Below are positions 1 through 8,196 of a stretch of DNA of 18,649 bases, piece after piece. The notes beneath the pieces were generated by a model. That model saw nothing but the letters and a program-made list of their open reading frames with translations. It searched no databases and had not been told where the DNA came from. The stretch comes from Flemingiibacterium sp045600005. Lineage in GTDB: Bacteria > Bacillota > Clostridia > Oscillospirales > CAG-272. Numbering within the stretch: the stretch's first letter is position 1; each line of letters starts with the position of its first letter. The stretch lies in contig JAZRXB010000292.1 of the NCBI GenBank assembly GCA_045600005.1, positions 1-18,649 of the forward strand, read 5' to 3'. Made by a program: the position numbers and the translations under genes.

Positions 1-386
1 TATCCGTCCTCTTCGATGCCGTCGTCCGGCTCCTCCGCAGGCTCTTCCGGTACGGGTTCCTCATCGGGGATGGGCTCTTCATCTATGACGGGGGCAGGCT
101 CCTCATCCTCCGGGAGAGGCGTCACAGCGGGCTCCTCCTGCTGTTCGGTCTGCTCTTCGGCGGGAAGCGTCTCCTCCTGCTCCTCTATGGGAGCGGGCTC
201 TTCCTTGACGGGCTCGGTCTGCTCTTCCGCTTCGTCTATCAGGGGAAGGTCGTTTTCGGCGCCCTCGGCGGAATTTGCCAGATCCGACGCCAGATCGATG
301 GCTTCGTCAAGACTGCACCCGGCGAGGCCGAGTACGAATATCAGTGCCAGCAAAAGCGCCGGCAGCCGTTTGATAAGCTTTTTCAT
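1..386 (-). CDS. Partial Glu/Pro-rich lipoprotein, 3' end beyond window
   Basis: The gene reads leftwards and runs off the window after 128 codons, so only the N-terminal part is seen. It starts with a lysine-containing N-region (MKKLIKR), a hydrophobic stretch and a lipobox LAGC with the lipidated cysteine at residue 24, so it should be a membrane-anchored extracellular lipoprotein. Residues about 40-125 are a low-complexity linker of Glu, Pro and Gln. The start is supported by a GGAGG about 7 bases upstream. The last visible residues are EEDG followed by a codon beginning TA, which is Tyr or a stop. Secreted barnase-type ribonucleases of Clostridia can have such a linker before a domain opening with a similar EDG-Tyr motif, but this is only a weak guess. 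Reading the opposite strand gives a spurious Ser-rich frame. Confidence 0.8.
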   Translation of the reverse strand, partial: MKKLIKRLPALLLALIFVLGLAGCSLDEAIDLASDLANSAEGAENDLPLIDEAEEQTEPVKEEPAPIEEQEETLPAEEQTEQQEEPAVTPLPEDEEPAPVIDEEPIPDEEPVPEEPAEEPDDGIEEDG

Positions 387-417
387 ATCGTTCCTCCAAA
401 AAGAAGTTTGTCCTTTC

Positions 418-446
418 ATTCTATCATTTTCGCGGTATTTTATCAA
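418..446 (-). promoter_or_regulatory. Sigma-A type promoter for the lipoprotein gene
   Basis: On the minus strand TTGATA (441-446) and TAGAAT (418-423) are separated by exactly 17 bases, about 30 bases upstream of the lipoprotein start. This suggests the lipoprotein is transcribed separately from the DinB fragment in front of it. Confidence 0.6.
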
Positions 447-448
447 TC

Positions 449-1111
449 TTATTTTCCCGGCTTTCTGCCGATGCCCAGCTCCTCGTTTTTGCCGTAGCCG
501 TAGGTGATGCTGCCCTTGCCGTGCTTTTGGCGGATATTGGCCACCATCTGCTCAAGCTTTTCCCGCTTTTCGGCCTTTTCCGCGCCGCCTGTATCGAAGA
601 AGGAGAGCTGGACGTTGTCCTCCTCCATGGGGACAAGATCCTGACAGGTGACGGTGATAAGCCTTATGGGGCTTTTCATGTCCCAGTTCTTTTCGATAAG
701 CTCCATGGAGGCGGCGGTGATATCCTGCCAGAGGAGCGTGGGCCGGGGGAGAGTCATCTGCCTTGAGATGGTCTTAAAGCCCGGGTCCTTGATCTGTACC
801 TGCACGGTGCGGCAGCGAAGAGCGTGACTTCGAAGGCGCATGGCCACCGAGTCCGCCAGGTAGGAGACGCCCTCCTTTATCTCCTCTCTGCCCACCAGAT
901 CCCGGCGGAACGTGAAGCCGTTCCCGATGGATTTAACGGGCCTCGGCTCATAGTAGGAGCGGACCGGCTCGTCGTCAAGGCCGTTGGCATAGCGCCATAT
1001 CTGATCGCGGTGCTTGCGGAAGGCGGCGACCATGGCCTCCCGGCTGCTGGCGGCAAGCTGTCCCACGGTGGTGATGCCGAGGGAGCGGAGCTTTTTGACG
1101 GTTGGGAACGA
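449..1111 (-). pseudogene. dinB: C-terminal fragment of DNA polymerase IV (DinB)
   Basis: The frame codes for about 220 residues starting SFPTVKKLRSLGITTVGQLA, which is the helix-hairpin-helix (thumb) part of Y-family polymerases. It continues through the DQIWRYANGLDDEPV segment into the little-finger (PAD) domain (about residues 65-165) and a basic tail. Full DinB proteins are about 400 residues, so the palm and finger domains with all catalytic acidic residues are missing. There is no ATG near the beginning and no ribosome site; a GTG at 1066 is only a formal start. The fragment lies in frame with, and directly after, the TAA (1112-1114) that ends the Fe-S protein gene. CpG density is clearly lower here than to the right. 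It is a deletion remnant, a transfer boundary or an assembly chimera; family assignment is firm, the cause is not. Confidence 0.8.
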
Positions 1112-3421
1112 TTATTTGTCCTCGCCTGCGAGCGGGCATTCGATGACGCAGTGCTCGGCGTTGCCGGGACGGCCCTTCGTGATCGGGTCGCGCTGTACCA
1201 GACCGGAAGCGAGCTGTTCTGCCGAGATCTTGCCGTTCGGCATGAGATCGAGCTTCGAGCCGAGGCAGTCGTCGCCGTCGCGGTTGGTCAAGACGTAGCG
1301 GGAAGCCCACTGGCATCTTGCCGTGTTGACCGGGATGTACCTGAACGAAACGCCTTCGACGTTCAGCGTGATCTCGTTCGCTTCCTCAAACGCGGTCATC
1401 GGGCAGAGTGCGAAGCACTTTTTGCAGTCCGCGCACTTGGTCTGAACCGCGTTCGGCTTCATTTCGTCGGCTGCGAGCGGAGCGTCGGTGACGACGCAGA
1501 TGAACTTCTGGTTGATGCCGTACTTTTCGGTGTTCAGCGTGCCGCTGTACGTGACGTCGCCGAGACCGGCTGCGGCAGCCTCGAACGCGCAGTCGAACGG
1601 CGAGCTGTATTCGCCTCTCGGGCTGCAGATCGGGGAACCCATGCCGATGAGGTCGCGGGTCAGAACGGCGTTGTAACCGGCGCGGCGGAGCGTCTTGACG
1701 GCTTCGAGACCGACGAAGGACAGCTCGTTCTGTGCCTGAGACTGCGCGAAGATGAACGGTCCGACCGCTTCGGCAGGCTCGCGTCCGGCGCGGAACGCCG
1801 CAGCTGCCGGATAGCTCATGCCGATGACCAGCACGTTCTTCGCGCCGGGCAGATAATCCTCCGGGCGATAGAGCCTGCGGGCGGTTTCGGTGACGACCGG
1901 GTCGAAGACGCGGAAGGCGGGGTTCTTGTCGCGGACCGAGAAGAGCTGTTCACCGTCCTTGACCGGCTTTAACTGATCGACGATCGCGTTGATGCGGGAG
2001 ACGGGTGCGACGCCCATCATATCGGCGCAGTACGTGCCGACGATCTCGGCGAGCTGTGCCTTGAGGTCTTCGGCCGTGGTCTCGGGCTCGTAGCCTTCGA
2101 GGAACCAGTCGCGTTCTTCGAGCGGCGCGTCGGTGATGACGGCCATTCTCGATACGGTCTCGCCCTCTGCAAGGTCGAAGGAGACGAATTTTTCAAGATA
2201 GGATGCGCAGCTCGACATATTCGGCATGACGCTGTAACCGAGCTTTTCGATGATGCGGGCGACGTCATAGTTCGCGTATCCGAGACCGAGGCTCAGCGCG
2301 GTGTTGACCGGCGCCTTCATCTTCCATTTCAGTTCTTCGGGAGCCGAAGCGGTGGCGGCGTAGGACTTCGCGGACAGGAAAATGACGTTCTTCGTGCCGG
2401 GCATCTTGGCGGACAGATCGTAGCCCTGTTCCTTCATCTTCTCGGCGGAGACGATGGTGATGCGCTCGACGTGATATTTCAGAGCGACCTCGCTCATCAT
2501 GTCGTAGACCTCGCGGCTGACGGCGAGGGACGGGTCGGCGATGAGACGGCGGCGGCGGTTGTACGGCGCGTAGCTTTCGTCGCGGAAGCGGAGAGCCTTC
2601 GGCACGCAGACCTTGAGGCAGACGCCCATTTCACCGTGTCTTCTGCCCTTTTCGGCTTCGCGCTGGATGATCTCCTTTTCGGTCACGACGTCCGGGATCA
2701 CGTCGTCAAGGTCGAGGTCGAAATGCTCGCCCCACGCGCAGCGCCACAGGTTCTTGTTGGCGAATTTATGATGGTAGACTCTGCCGTCGGCGTCGCGGAT
2801 GTTCAGTTCCTTGACGCCCTTCACTTCCTTGCGGTAAGCGTCGGTCGGGCAGCAGCGGATGCACTCACCGCACATATCGCAGAGCGTTCCGCCGGGCAGC
2901 AGGGGAGTCGGTTCCAGCTCGGCGTCGGTGATGATCGAGACGAAACGGTTGCGGGGACCGTATTCGGGGGTCAGAGCCAGACCGTTCCAGCCCATTTCGG
3001 ACAGACCGGCGCAGACCGAAGCGTAGATATGCGACATATCCGGAGAGAACACCGCGTCAAGCTCCTTGTAGGAACGATAGCGCCAGATGTTCGACGAGAC
3101 GATCGGAACGGCGTTGTAGCCGTTGTTGTCGAGGTAATGCGCGATCTCGAAGGAGATGTGATCGAGCTTGGTGTTCATCGTGTACTGAACGGCGTAGGAC
3201 TCGAAGACCTGGCTCTTGCCGTGTTCGCCGCCTTCCAGCTCCATTGTAGCGTCGGGGTGATGGATGGCGCAGACGATGACCGTCTTGGCGGAAGGCATGA
3301 TGCCCTGAGGGCTCATCTTGATGGGCGCTTCGTCAAAGCGGCAGATCGGGGCGAAGCCGATGAGGTCGGCGCCGAGGTCGCGCGCGAGCTTTTTGATCCG
3401 TTGTGTCATTCTGGTATCCAT
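1112..3421 (-). CDS. Three-module QueG/reductive-dehalogenase-like 4Fe-4S protein
   Basis: This codes for about 769 residues, roughly twice the size of epoxyqueuosine reductase (QueG). Module A (about residues 15-275) has an MPSAK segment, an ITDA segment and Cys181-x2-Cys184-x2-Cys187-x3-Cys191-Pro, followed by an RCAW (about 228) and C-x3-CVP (268-272). Module C (about 465-765) repeats this layout: LPGAK, VTDA, CADCKKCFALCP at 663-674, RCQW (about 703) and C-x3-CP (758-762). Each should hold two [4Fe-4S] clusters. A middle module B (about 300-435) keeps the MPGTK and ITDA landmarks but has no cysteine cluster. No signal peptide is seen, so it is likely cytoplasmic. ATG at 3421 is preferred over 3430 because GGAAAGG lies 9 bases before it and abuts the other. 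The true reaction is unknown; redox chemistry is inferred. Confidence 0.8.
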   Translation of the reverse strand: MDTRMTQRIKKLARDLGADLIGFAPICRFDEAPIKMSPQGIMPSAKTVIVCAIHHPDATMELEGGEHGKSQVFESYAVQYTMNTKLDHISFEIAHYLDNNGYNAVPIVSSNIWRYRSYKELDAVFSPDMSHIYASVCAGLSEMGWNGLALTPEYGPRNRFVSIITDAELEPTPLLPGGTLCDMCGECIRCCPTDAYRKEVKGVKELNIRDADGRVYHHKFANKNLWRCAWGEHFDLDLDDVIPDVVTEKEIIQREAEKGRRHGEMGVCLKVCVPKALRFRDESYAPYNRRRRLIADPSLAVSREVYDMMSEVALKYHVERITIVSAEKMKEQGYDLSAKMPGTKNVIFLSAKSYAATASAPEELKWKMKAPVNTALSLGLGYANYDVARIIEKLGYSVMPNMSSCASYLEKFVSFDLAEGETVSRMAVITDAPLEERDWFLEGYEPETTAEDLKAQLAEIVGTYCADMMGVAPVSRINAIVDQLKPVKDGEQLFSVRDKNPAFRVFDPVVTETARRLYRPEDYLPGAKNVLVIGMSYPAAAAFRAGREPAEAVGPFIFAQSQAQNELSFVGLEAVKTLRRAGYNAVLTRDLIGMGSPICSPRGEYSSPFDCAFEAAAAGLGDVTYSGTLNTEKYGINQKFICVVTDAPLAADEMKPNAVQTKCADCKKCFALCPMTAFEEANEITLNVEGVSFRYIPVNTARCQWASRYVLTNRDGDDCLGSKLDLMPNGKISAEQLASGLVQRDPITKGRPGNAEHCVIECPLAGEDK

Positions 3422-3507
3422 AACGTGCATCCTTTCCGAAAAACAGAAATTTATGACTTGTACTTTTGAATGGGAGATGATCTGACCATACCGTCAGTTT
3501 CAGTCGA

Positions 3508-3536
3508 ATTATACCATACAGTCCCGGATTTGTCAA
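3508..3536 (-). promoter_or_regulatory. Perfect consensus promoter for the Fe-S protein
   Basis: On the minus strand TTGACA (3531-3536) and TATAAT (3508-3513) are separated by 17 bases, a full match to the housekeeping sigma-A consensus. It lies about 85 bases upstream of the start codon, leaving a leader without an obvious fold. Confidence 0.85.
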
Positions 3537-3610
3537 GCGTTTTGCACGTCCCGGACGGACGGTTTGGAAAATTTGCGTGAAAAATCGGACGATATGTGTA
3601 CTATCCGCCC

Positions 3611-3651
3611 AAAAGAAAGGTCAGCCCTTTCCCGGACGGAAGGAGCTGACC
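3611..3651 (-). terminator. Rho-independent terminator after metF
   Basis: Read on the minus strand, GGTCAGC pairs with GCTGACC (3645-3651 with 3619-3625), extended by a CCTTCC/GGAAAGG inner stem, and is followed by TTTCTTTT (3618-3611). It lies just past the metF stop and ends the rpe-metF unit before the next promoter. Confidence 0.8.
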
Positions 3652-3668
3652 GAATCGGCTGACGCGGT

Positions 3669-4544
3669 TCAGCCGAGGATATCCGACAGATTCGCTAAGA
3701 TCTTCGCCGCCACGTCGGGCTTGTTCATCGAGTAGACGTGAACGTTCTTGATGCCGTTGGCGTACAGGTCGATGATCTGGTCGGTCGCGTAGGCGATGCC
3801 CGCCTGCTTCATGGCGGCGGGATTGTCGCCGAACTTGTCGACGAGGCTCTTGAAGCGCTGGGGCATGAAGGAGCCGGAGAGCTTGATGGCGCGTTCGACC
3901 TGTTTTCCGTTGGTGATCGGCATGATGCCGGGCAGGATCGGCACGGTGACGCCCGCTTCGCGGATCTTGTAGAGGAAATTATAGAGCAGATTGTTGTCGA
4001 AGAACATCTGCGTGGTCAGAAAATCGCAGCCGGCTTCGACCTTTTCCTTCAGGTGGAGGATATCCTCCTTCTGGTTGACGCTTTCGGGATGGACCTCCGG
4101 GTAGCACGCGCCGCCGATGCAGAAATCCGCGCCGCTTTCCTTTAATTCCCGTACCAGATCGACCGCGTGGTGATACGCCCACGCCGAACGGTCGGACTGT
4201 TCAAGCTCAGGGGTCAGGTCGCCGCGCAGCGCCATGACGTTTTCGATGCCGGCGCGCTTCATGTCCTCGATGCGCGCGCGGACCGTTTCACGGGTGGAGG
4301 ATACGCAGGTCAGGTGCGCCAGCGTCGGCACGCCGTGCGCTTCCTTGATATTCTTTGCGATGTCGAGCGTGTAGCGGCTCGTACCGCCGCCCGCGCCGTA
4401 GGTGACGCTGACAAAGCTCGGATGCAGCTCGGCGATCTCCTCGGTCGCGGCACGGACGTTTTCAAAGGCGGTGTCGGTTTTGGGCGGAAAGACCTCGAAG
4501 GAGAGGGACAGACGGTCCCCGGTGAGAATTTCGGTGAGTTTCAT
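3669..4544 (-). CDS. metF: 5,10-methylenetetrahydrofolate reductase
   Basis: The 291-residue product is the normal length for bacterial MetF, the flavoprotein that reduces 5,10-methylene-THF to 5-methyl-THF for methionine synthesis or, in acetogens, the Wood-Ljungdahl methyl branch. Visible landmarks are SFEVFPPK with the catalytic Glu17, VTYGAGGG (about 48-54), the HLTC segment (77-80), and LRGD with the folate-contacting Asp109. PGIMPITN lies near residue 210. The start ATG has AGGAAAAG upstream. It follows rpe by 60 bases on the same strand and is probably cotranscribed, with a terminator directly after it. No Cys-rich MetV partner gene is next to it, so the window does not show whether it acts with NADH alone or in a larger complex. 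Confidence 0.93.
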   Translation of the reverse strand: MKLTEILTGDRLSLSFEVFPPKTDTAFENVRAATEEIAELHPSFVSVTYGAGGGTSRYTLDIAKNIKEAHGVPTLAHLTCVSSTRETVRARIEDMKRAGIENVMALRGDLTPELEQSDRSAWAYHHAVDLVRELKESGADFCIGGACYPEVHPESVNQKEDILHLKEKVEAGCDFLTTQMFFDNNLLYNFLYKIREAGVTVPILPGIMPITNGKQVERAIKLSGSFMPQRFKSLVDKFGDNPAAMKQAGIAYATDQIIDLYANGIKNVHVYSMNKPDVAAKILANLSDILG

Positions 4545-4604
4545 GATTCTTTTCCTGCCGTGCGGCGGGCAGATCCTTTCAAATAAATTTTATATGGTGC
4601 AGAG

Positions 4605-5285
4605 TCAGCCGATCGCTTCGCGCGTCAGACGGATGGCGTCCGCCATTTCATAGTCCTTGTGATAGACGCTGCTGGTTCCGGCGACGAAGATCGATGCGCC
4701 GGCTTCGCTTAACTTTTTCGCGTTCTCGAAGCTGACGTTGCCGTCGACCTCGATGGGGAGAGCGCCATAACCGCGCTCCGTGAGCAGACGGCGGAGCCGG
4801 GCGGTCTTGCCGATGGTCGAGGGGATGATCTTCTGACCGGCGAAGCCGGGGTTCACCGTCATCAGAAGCACGCCGCTCAGGTCGTCCATCACCTCGTCGA
4901 GCGCAGACAGCGGCGTTGCGGGATTTAACGCCAGCATCGCCTTCGCGCCGCGCGAGCTTAAATCGGCGAGACACTTCTGCACGTGCGCGGTGCTTTCAAA
5001 GTGGATGCTGACAAGCTCGCCCGGCTGCGGGTCGAACCAGCCGAGCATCCGCTCGGGTTCCTCGACCATCAGGTGAAGGTCGAGCGGAATGTCGGTCATC
5101 TGTCGGATCTGTCTGACAAGATCGGTCCCGAACTGGAGGTTCGGAACGAAATGACCGTCCATGACGTCGATGTGCAGGTATTCGATCTTCTCCTTTTCAA
5201 ACAGGCGAAGCGTCTTTTCAAGCTCCGTCATCTTCCCGCACATCAGGGAAGGGGAGAGCATACGGGCGATACTGCGATCAGGCAT
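4605..5285 (-). CDS. rpe: Ribulose-phosphate 3-epimerase
   Basis: The 226-residue product has the family's usual length and interconverts ribulose-5-phosphate and xylulose-5-phosphate in the cytoplasmic pentose phosphate pathway. Motifs in order are SPSLM (11-15), HIDVMDGHFVPN with metal ligands His38 and catalytic Asp40, LDLHLM with His71, TVNPGFAGQ (about 133-141), EVDGN with the second catalytic Asp181, and the phosphate-binding VAGTSSVY near residue 201. The start at 5285 is chosen over an upstream ATG at 5315 because GGAGG lies 6 bases before it and the extra residues do not belong to the family. The SPSLMCGKM segment differs from the common SPSILSAD/SPSLLAAD wording but keeps the active-site serine. 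It leads the rpe-metF unit. Confidence 0.92.
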   Translation of the reverse strand: MPDRSIARMLSPSLMCGKMTELEKTLRLFEKEKIEYLHIDVMDGHFVPNLQFGTDLVRQIRQMTDIPLDLHLMVEEPERMLGWFDPQPGELVSIHFESTAHVQKCLADLSSRGAKAMLALNPATPLSALDEVMDDLSGVLLMTVNPGFAGQKIIPSTIGKTARLRRLLTERGYGALPIEVDGNVSFENAKKLSEAGASIFVAGTSSVYHKDYEMADAIRLTREAIG

Positions 5286-5317
5286 GAAAGTCCTCCGATC
5301 AGGAATGATTATCATCC

Positions 5318-5346
5318 ATTATATCAGATTTTCCGCGCAAATGCAA
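5318..5346 (-). promoter_or_regulatory. Promoter for rpe-metF
   Basis: Minus-strand TTGCAT (5341-5346) and TATAAT (5318-5323) are 17 bases apart. The −10 hexamer lies about 33 bases upstream of the chosen rpe start, just before the upstream ATG at 5315, which supports the shorter protein. Confidence 0.7.
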
Positions 5347-5400
5347 GAGAAAACGAAAGATTCGCGGCAGATTCCGGGATTTTTTCGGAAAAATGTACTC

Positions 5401-5430
5401 TTGACAAAGCAAAGGGGAATGTGGTAAAAT
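5401..5430 (+). promoter_or_regulatory. Promoter for the yhaM-type gene
   Basis: TTGACA (5401-5406) is followed after 18 bases by TAAAAT (5425-5430); a further TATAAT overlaps the AT-rich stretch just downstream. It diverges from the rpe promoter, with about 55 bases between the two −35 boxes. Confidence 0.7.
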
Positions 5431-5476
5431 ATTCTATATAATAAAAATCGTCATGAACATTGATCGAGGAGAAAGT

Positions 5477-6439
5477 ATGGAATTCAACAGACTCATCCGC
5501 GATTTCGAGAAGGGCATCGAGATCGAGGGCTTCTACATCCTGAAAAACGCCACGCCCAAAACCACCGCCGCCGGAAAAGCCTACCTGAACGCCGTCCTCG
5601 CCGACCGGACGGGGACCATCGAAGCCAAGCTCTGGGACTACACCGGTCCCATCGGACTGGCGGACGAGGGGAAGGTCGTCAAGATCAGAGGAAACGTCAC
5701 CGAATACCGCGGCGAGCTTCAGGTCACGATCGAGCGCATCCGTATGCCTGTCGTCGGCGACAAATACGAGATGGACGACCTCGTATCGAGCGCGCCCATC
5801 GACGTGGACGAATATTATGAGAAGCTGACCGGATACGTCGATTCGATCACGGACGAGGATTACCGGAAGATCTGCGCCGCCATGCTGGAACGGCACAGCG
5901 CACAGTTAAAGGATATCCCGGCGGCGAAAAGTATGCACCACAGCTTCCTGCACGGGCTTCTGATGCACACGGTCGATATGCTGAAAACCGCCGATTTTCT
6001 CGCCGGACATTACGCCGAGGTCATTGACCGCAGTCTGCTCATTGCAGGCACGATGCTGCACGATATCGCCAAGATCGAGGAATTCACGTTCTCCGAGCTG
6101 GGGCTGGTCTCCGACTACGCGCTGAAAGGGCAGCTGCTCGGTCATCTGACGATGGGCGCGGAGGAGGTCGGACGTCTGGCAGAGGAGCTCGGCGCGCCGG
6201 AGGAAAAGGCGATCCTGCTCCGCCATATGCTGCTGTCGCACCACGGCGAGCCGGAATACGGCGCGGCGGTCAGACCGATGTGCGCGGAAGCCGAGCTGCT
6301 CTCCTACATCGACCTCATCGACAGCCGGATGGAGATCTACGCCGAGGTGCTGGAGGACGTTCCCGCCGGAAAATTCAGCGGACGTGTCGCCGCGCTGGAC
6401 GGCAAACGGCTATACAGCCATCTCACCGACGAAAACTGA
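5477..6439 (+). CDS. yhaM: 3'-5' exoribonuclease YhaM family (OB fold + HD domain)
   Basis: The 320-residue product matches the two-domain layout of YhaM, a cytoplasmic metal-dependent exoribonuclease of Gram-positive bacteria that trims short 3' overhangs of RNA (and can act on ssDNA). Residues about 12-95 form an OB-fold tRNA_anti-like domain (EIEGFYILKNATPKT, then KVVKIRGNVTEYRGELQVTI). The HD phosphohydrolase domain follows: His155/His159/His164, the doublet His195-Asp196 in TMLHDIAKIEEF, His223, His250, His255-His256 in LLSHHGEPEYG and Asp279. All metal ligands look present. The start at 5477 is preferred over 5453 because GAGGAG precedes it by 5 bases. It is monocistronic, between its own promoter and the hairpin at 6452-6487. 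Confidence 0.9.
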   Translation: MEFNRLIRDFEKGIEIEGFYILKNATPKTTAAGKAYLNAVLADRTGTIEAKLWDYTGPIGLADEGKVVKIRGNVTEYRGELQVTIERIRMPVVGDKYEMDDLVSSAPIDVDEYYEKLTGYVDSITDEDYRKICAAMLERHSAQLKDIPAAKSMHHSFLHGLLMHTVDMLKTADFLAGHYAEVIDRSLLIAGTMLHDIAKIEEFTFSELGLVSDYALKGQLLGHLTMGAEEVGRLAEELGAPEEKAILLRHMLLSHHGEPEYGAAVRPMCAEAELLSYIDLIDSRMEIYAEVLEDVPAGKFSGRVAALDGKRLYSHLTDEN

Positions 6440-6451
6440 ACCGATATGATC

Positions 6452-6487
6452 AAAGGCGGAACACCCATTAAAGGGCGTTCCGCCTTT
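6452..6487. terminator. Shared terminator between convergent genes
   Basis: An 11-bp perfect stem AAAGGCGGAAC/GTTCCGCCTTT, with further partial pairing of ACCC and GGGC in the loop, sits between the convergent yhaM and heparinase-like genes. The flanking T and A runs are short on both strands, so termination may be moderate in each direction. Confidence 0.65.
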
Positions 6488-6521
6488 CTGTGTTCGCCGC
6501 AGGATGGGAAACGGACGCGCC

Positions 6522-8183
6522 TCAGAGCGTCAGCGTGAAGCCGAACGTGCCGTCTCCGTGATAGGAATAGTCGATGAAATGCGCCGTTTCGCGCTCCTCC
6601 ATGCCGAGGTGACAGACCAGACGCGGCGTGAAATCCGCTTTTGACAGCTTCGGCTCTGCCGGGATGACCGGCAGAAGCTCTGCTCCCGCGATGCGGACCG
6701 CCCCGTCCGAGACGACCGGCTTTATGCGGGTGACGAAACGTTCGGTGATCTCGCTCACGCCCGCAATGGCGTCGGTGATCGTCACCGACTGACAGTCGAG
6801 CGACCAGACGCGCACGAAATGCAGTCCGGGCAGGTCATACGCGCCCGACAGGTCCATGACGATCCGCTCGCGGTCGGCGCGGATCACCTTCGCGGCGAAC
6901 TCAGCCCCCGCCTTCTGCGGCTGTCCGTCGAGGATCGGCAGGGAATGACCCTCCGACATGGCGCAGACGTAATCCTTATAGCGGCGCGAACCGAAATAGC
7001 CGCCGTCGTATTCCGGCCAGCCGAGGTCGTCCAGTAAGAACTGTCCGTCTTTCAGGACGAAGAAGCTGCCGACGTCGTTGTGATTGTGCGATTCTCCGTT
7101 GTGTCCGCCCTTGCAGGAAAAGCTGAAACCATAGCGGCTGCGGATATACCACTGGGTCTCGGGATAATCGACGCGCTCCGGCAGGACCGGCGACGGAGCG
7201 AGCGTTTCGTCGTACCACAGGAGATTGCGCGAGATATCCGCAAAGCGGCAGCGCTCCTCGTCGCCGAGCCTTGCTTCAAAGCGCTCGTCGGGAAGCGGCA
7301 GATCGGGGTATTCCTTTTTCAGGAAATGATACAGACCGATGTTGAAGTTCAGCCGGTGCGGTCCGTCCGAATAGGGGACGGTCAGGTTCTCGCCGAGATA
7401 GACGGCAAAGCCGAACTTCGCGGCGGCTTTTACCTTCGGCAGCGCGAAATAGTCGATCGCTCCGTCGGAATGATCGCGCAGAAGCGACGCCGCGTAGACG
7501 AAGTTGCCGAACCCGTAGGACCAGTAGAGCGCGCCCTCCGTGCAGCAGCCGTCGTTCTGATAGCTGTCAAGGAACAGGTCAAGGCTGGCGAGCAGATTTT
7601 TCTTCGCCCGTTCAAATTCCTCAAAAAGTCCGAGACGCAGAAAGGTGTTGATCACACCGTTTGCGCAGACTGCCGACCAGTTGTTGCGTCCCCAGCGCTG
7701 CGGCTTTTCGAGATAGGGGGTCACGACGCGGCGCATCAGCTCATAGCGGATGCGCGCTTTGAGCGGTTCGGGCAGAACGTCTTTGCATTCGCAGAGGATG
7801 TCGGACAACGCGCCCGCGGTCTCGGCGGCGAACAGGTCGATGCGCGTGACCAGCTCTCCGACCGTTTTCGCTCCTGTGACGTGCGCGGGAAGCGCCCATG
7901 TGTATTCTTCGAGGATCGCGTTCAGAATGTCGCAGAACGCGGGCAGATATTCGTTCTTTCCGAGCATGACCATCGCCCACAGCACGTCCATGCGTTTGCG
8001 GTGTTCAAAATAGTCGGTCTCGTATTCGACGCGGCTGCCGGTTTCGGCAAACAGGCTGAATTTCATGTAGGACAGCGCGATGGGCGGCGTTTTCACGTAT
8101 TCTTCGGCAAGAGGAAAGAAGTTTTCAAGATACGCGCGGGTGTGCGCGTTGTCCGGCAGACGGTTCGGAAGCGGTTTGAGCAT
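6522..8183 (-). CDS. Intracellular heparinase II/III-like protein
   Basis: The 553-residue product resembles polysaccharide lyases of the heparinase II/III and alginate-lyase superfamily, which break uronic-acid linkages by beta-elimination. Residues about 60-330 fit the alpha/alpha toroid, with the hallmark GRNNWSAVCANG (165-176) and DGCCTEGALYWSYGFGNF (211-228). Residues about 345-553 fit the C-terminal beta-sheet domain, starting near HNGESHNHNDVGSFF (361-375) and DDLGWPEYDGGYFGSR. His366, His368 and the tyrosines near 219-223 are candidate catalytic residues by analogy. No signal peptide is present, so it probably acts on imported oligosaccharides. The start at 8183 has GAAAGGA 8 bases upstream, inside the end of the methyltransferase gene; the gap is 13 bases, so the two are translationally close. 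The exact PL family and substrate cannot be set from sequence alone. Confidence 0.78.
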   Translation of the reverse strand: MLKPLPNRLPDNAHTRAYLENFFPLAEEYVKTPPIALSYMKFSLFAETGSRVEYETDYFEHRKRMDVLWAMVMLGKNEYLPAFCDILNAILEEYTWALPAHVTGAKTVGELVTRIDLFAAETAGALSDILCECKDVLPEPLKARIRYELMRRVVTPYLEKPQRWGRNNWSAVCANGVINTFLRLGLFEEFERAKKNLLASLDLFLDSYQNDGCCTEGALYWSYGFGNFVYAASLLRDHSDGAIDYFALPKVKAAAKFGFAVYLGENLTVPYSDGPHRLNFNIGLYHFLKKEYPDLPLPDERFEARLGDEERCRFADISRNLLWYDETLAPSPVLPERVDYPETQWYIRSRYGFSFSCKGGHNGESHNHNDVGSFFVLKDGQFLLDDLGWPEYDGGYFGSRRYKDYVCAMSEGHSLPILDGQPQKAGAEFAAKVIRADRERIVMDLSGAYDLPGLHFVRVWSLDCQSVTITDAIAGVSEITERFVTRIKPVVSDGAVRIAGAELLPVIPAEPKLSKADFTPRLVCHLGMEERETAHFIDYSYHGDGTFGFTLTL

Positions 8184-8196
8184 GATGATCTTCCTT

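Noticed and set aside
16..507. Ser/Gly-rich plus-strand open frame
   Set aside because: It is the antisense of the Glu/Pro-rich lipoprotein, which has a lipobox, promoter and ribosome site on the minus strand.
824..1972. Long plus-strand open frame
   Set aside because: It spans the DinB fragment and the Fe-S gene in antisense; it has no recognisable domain and arises from GC-rich codon bias.
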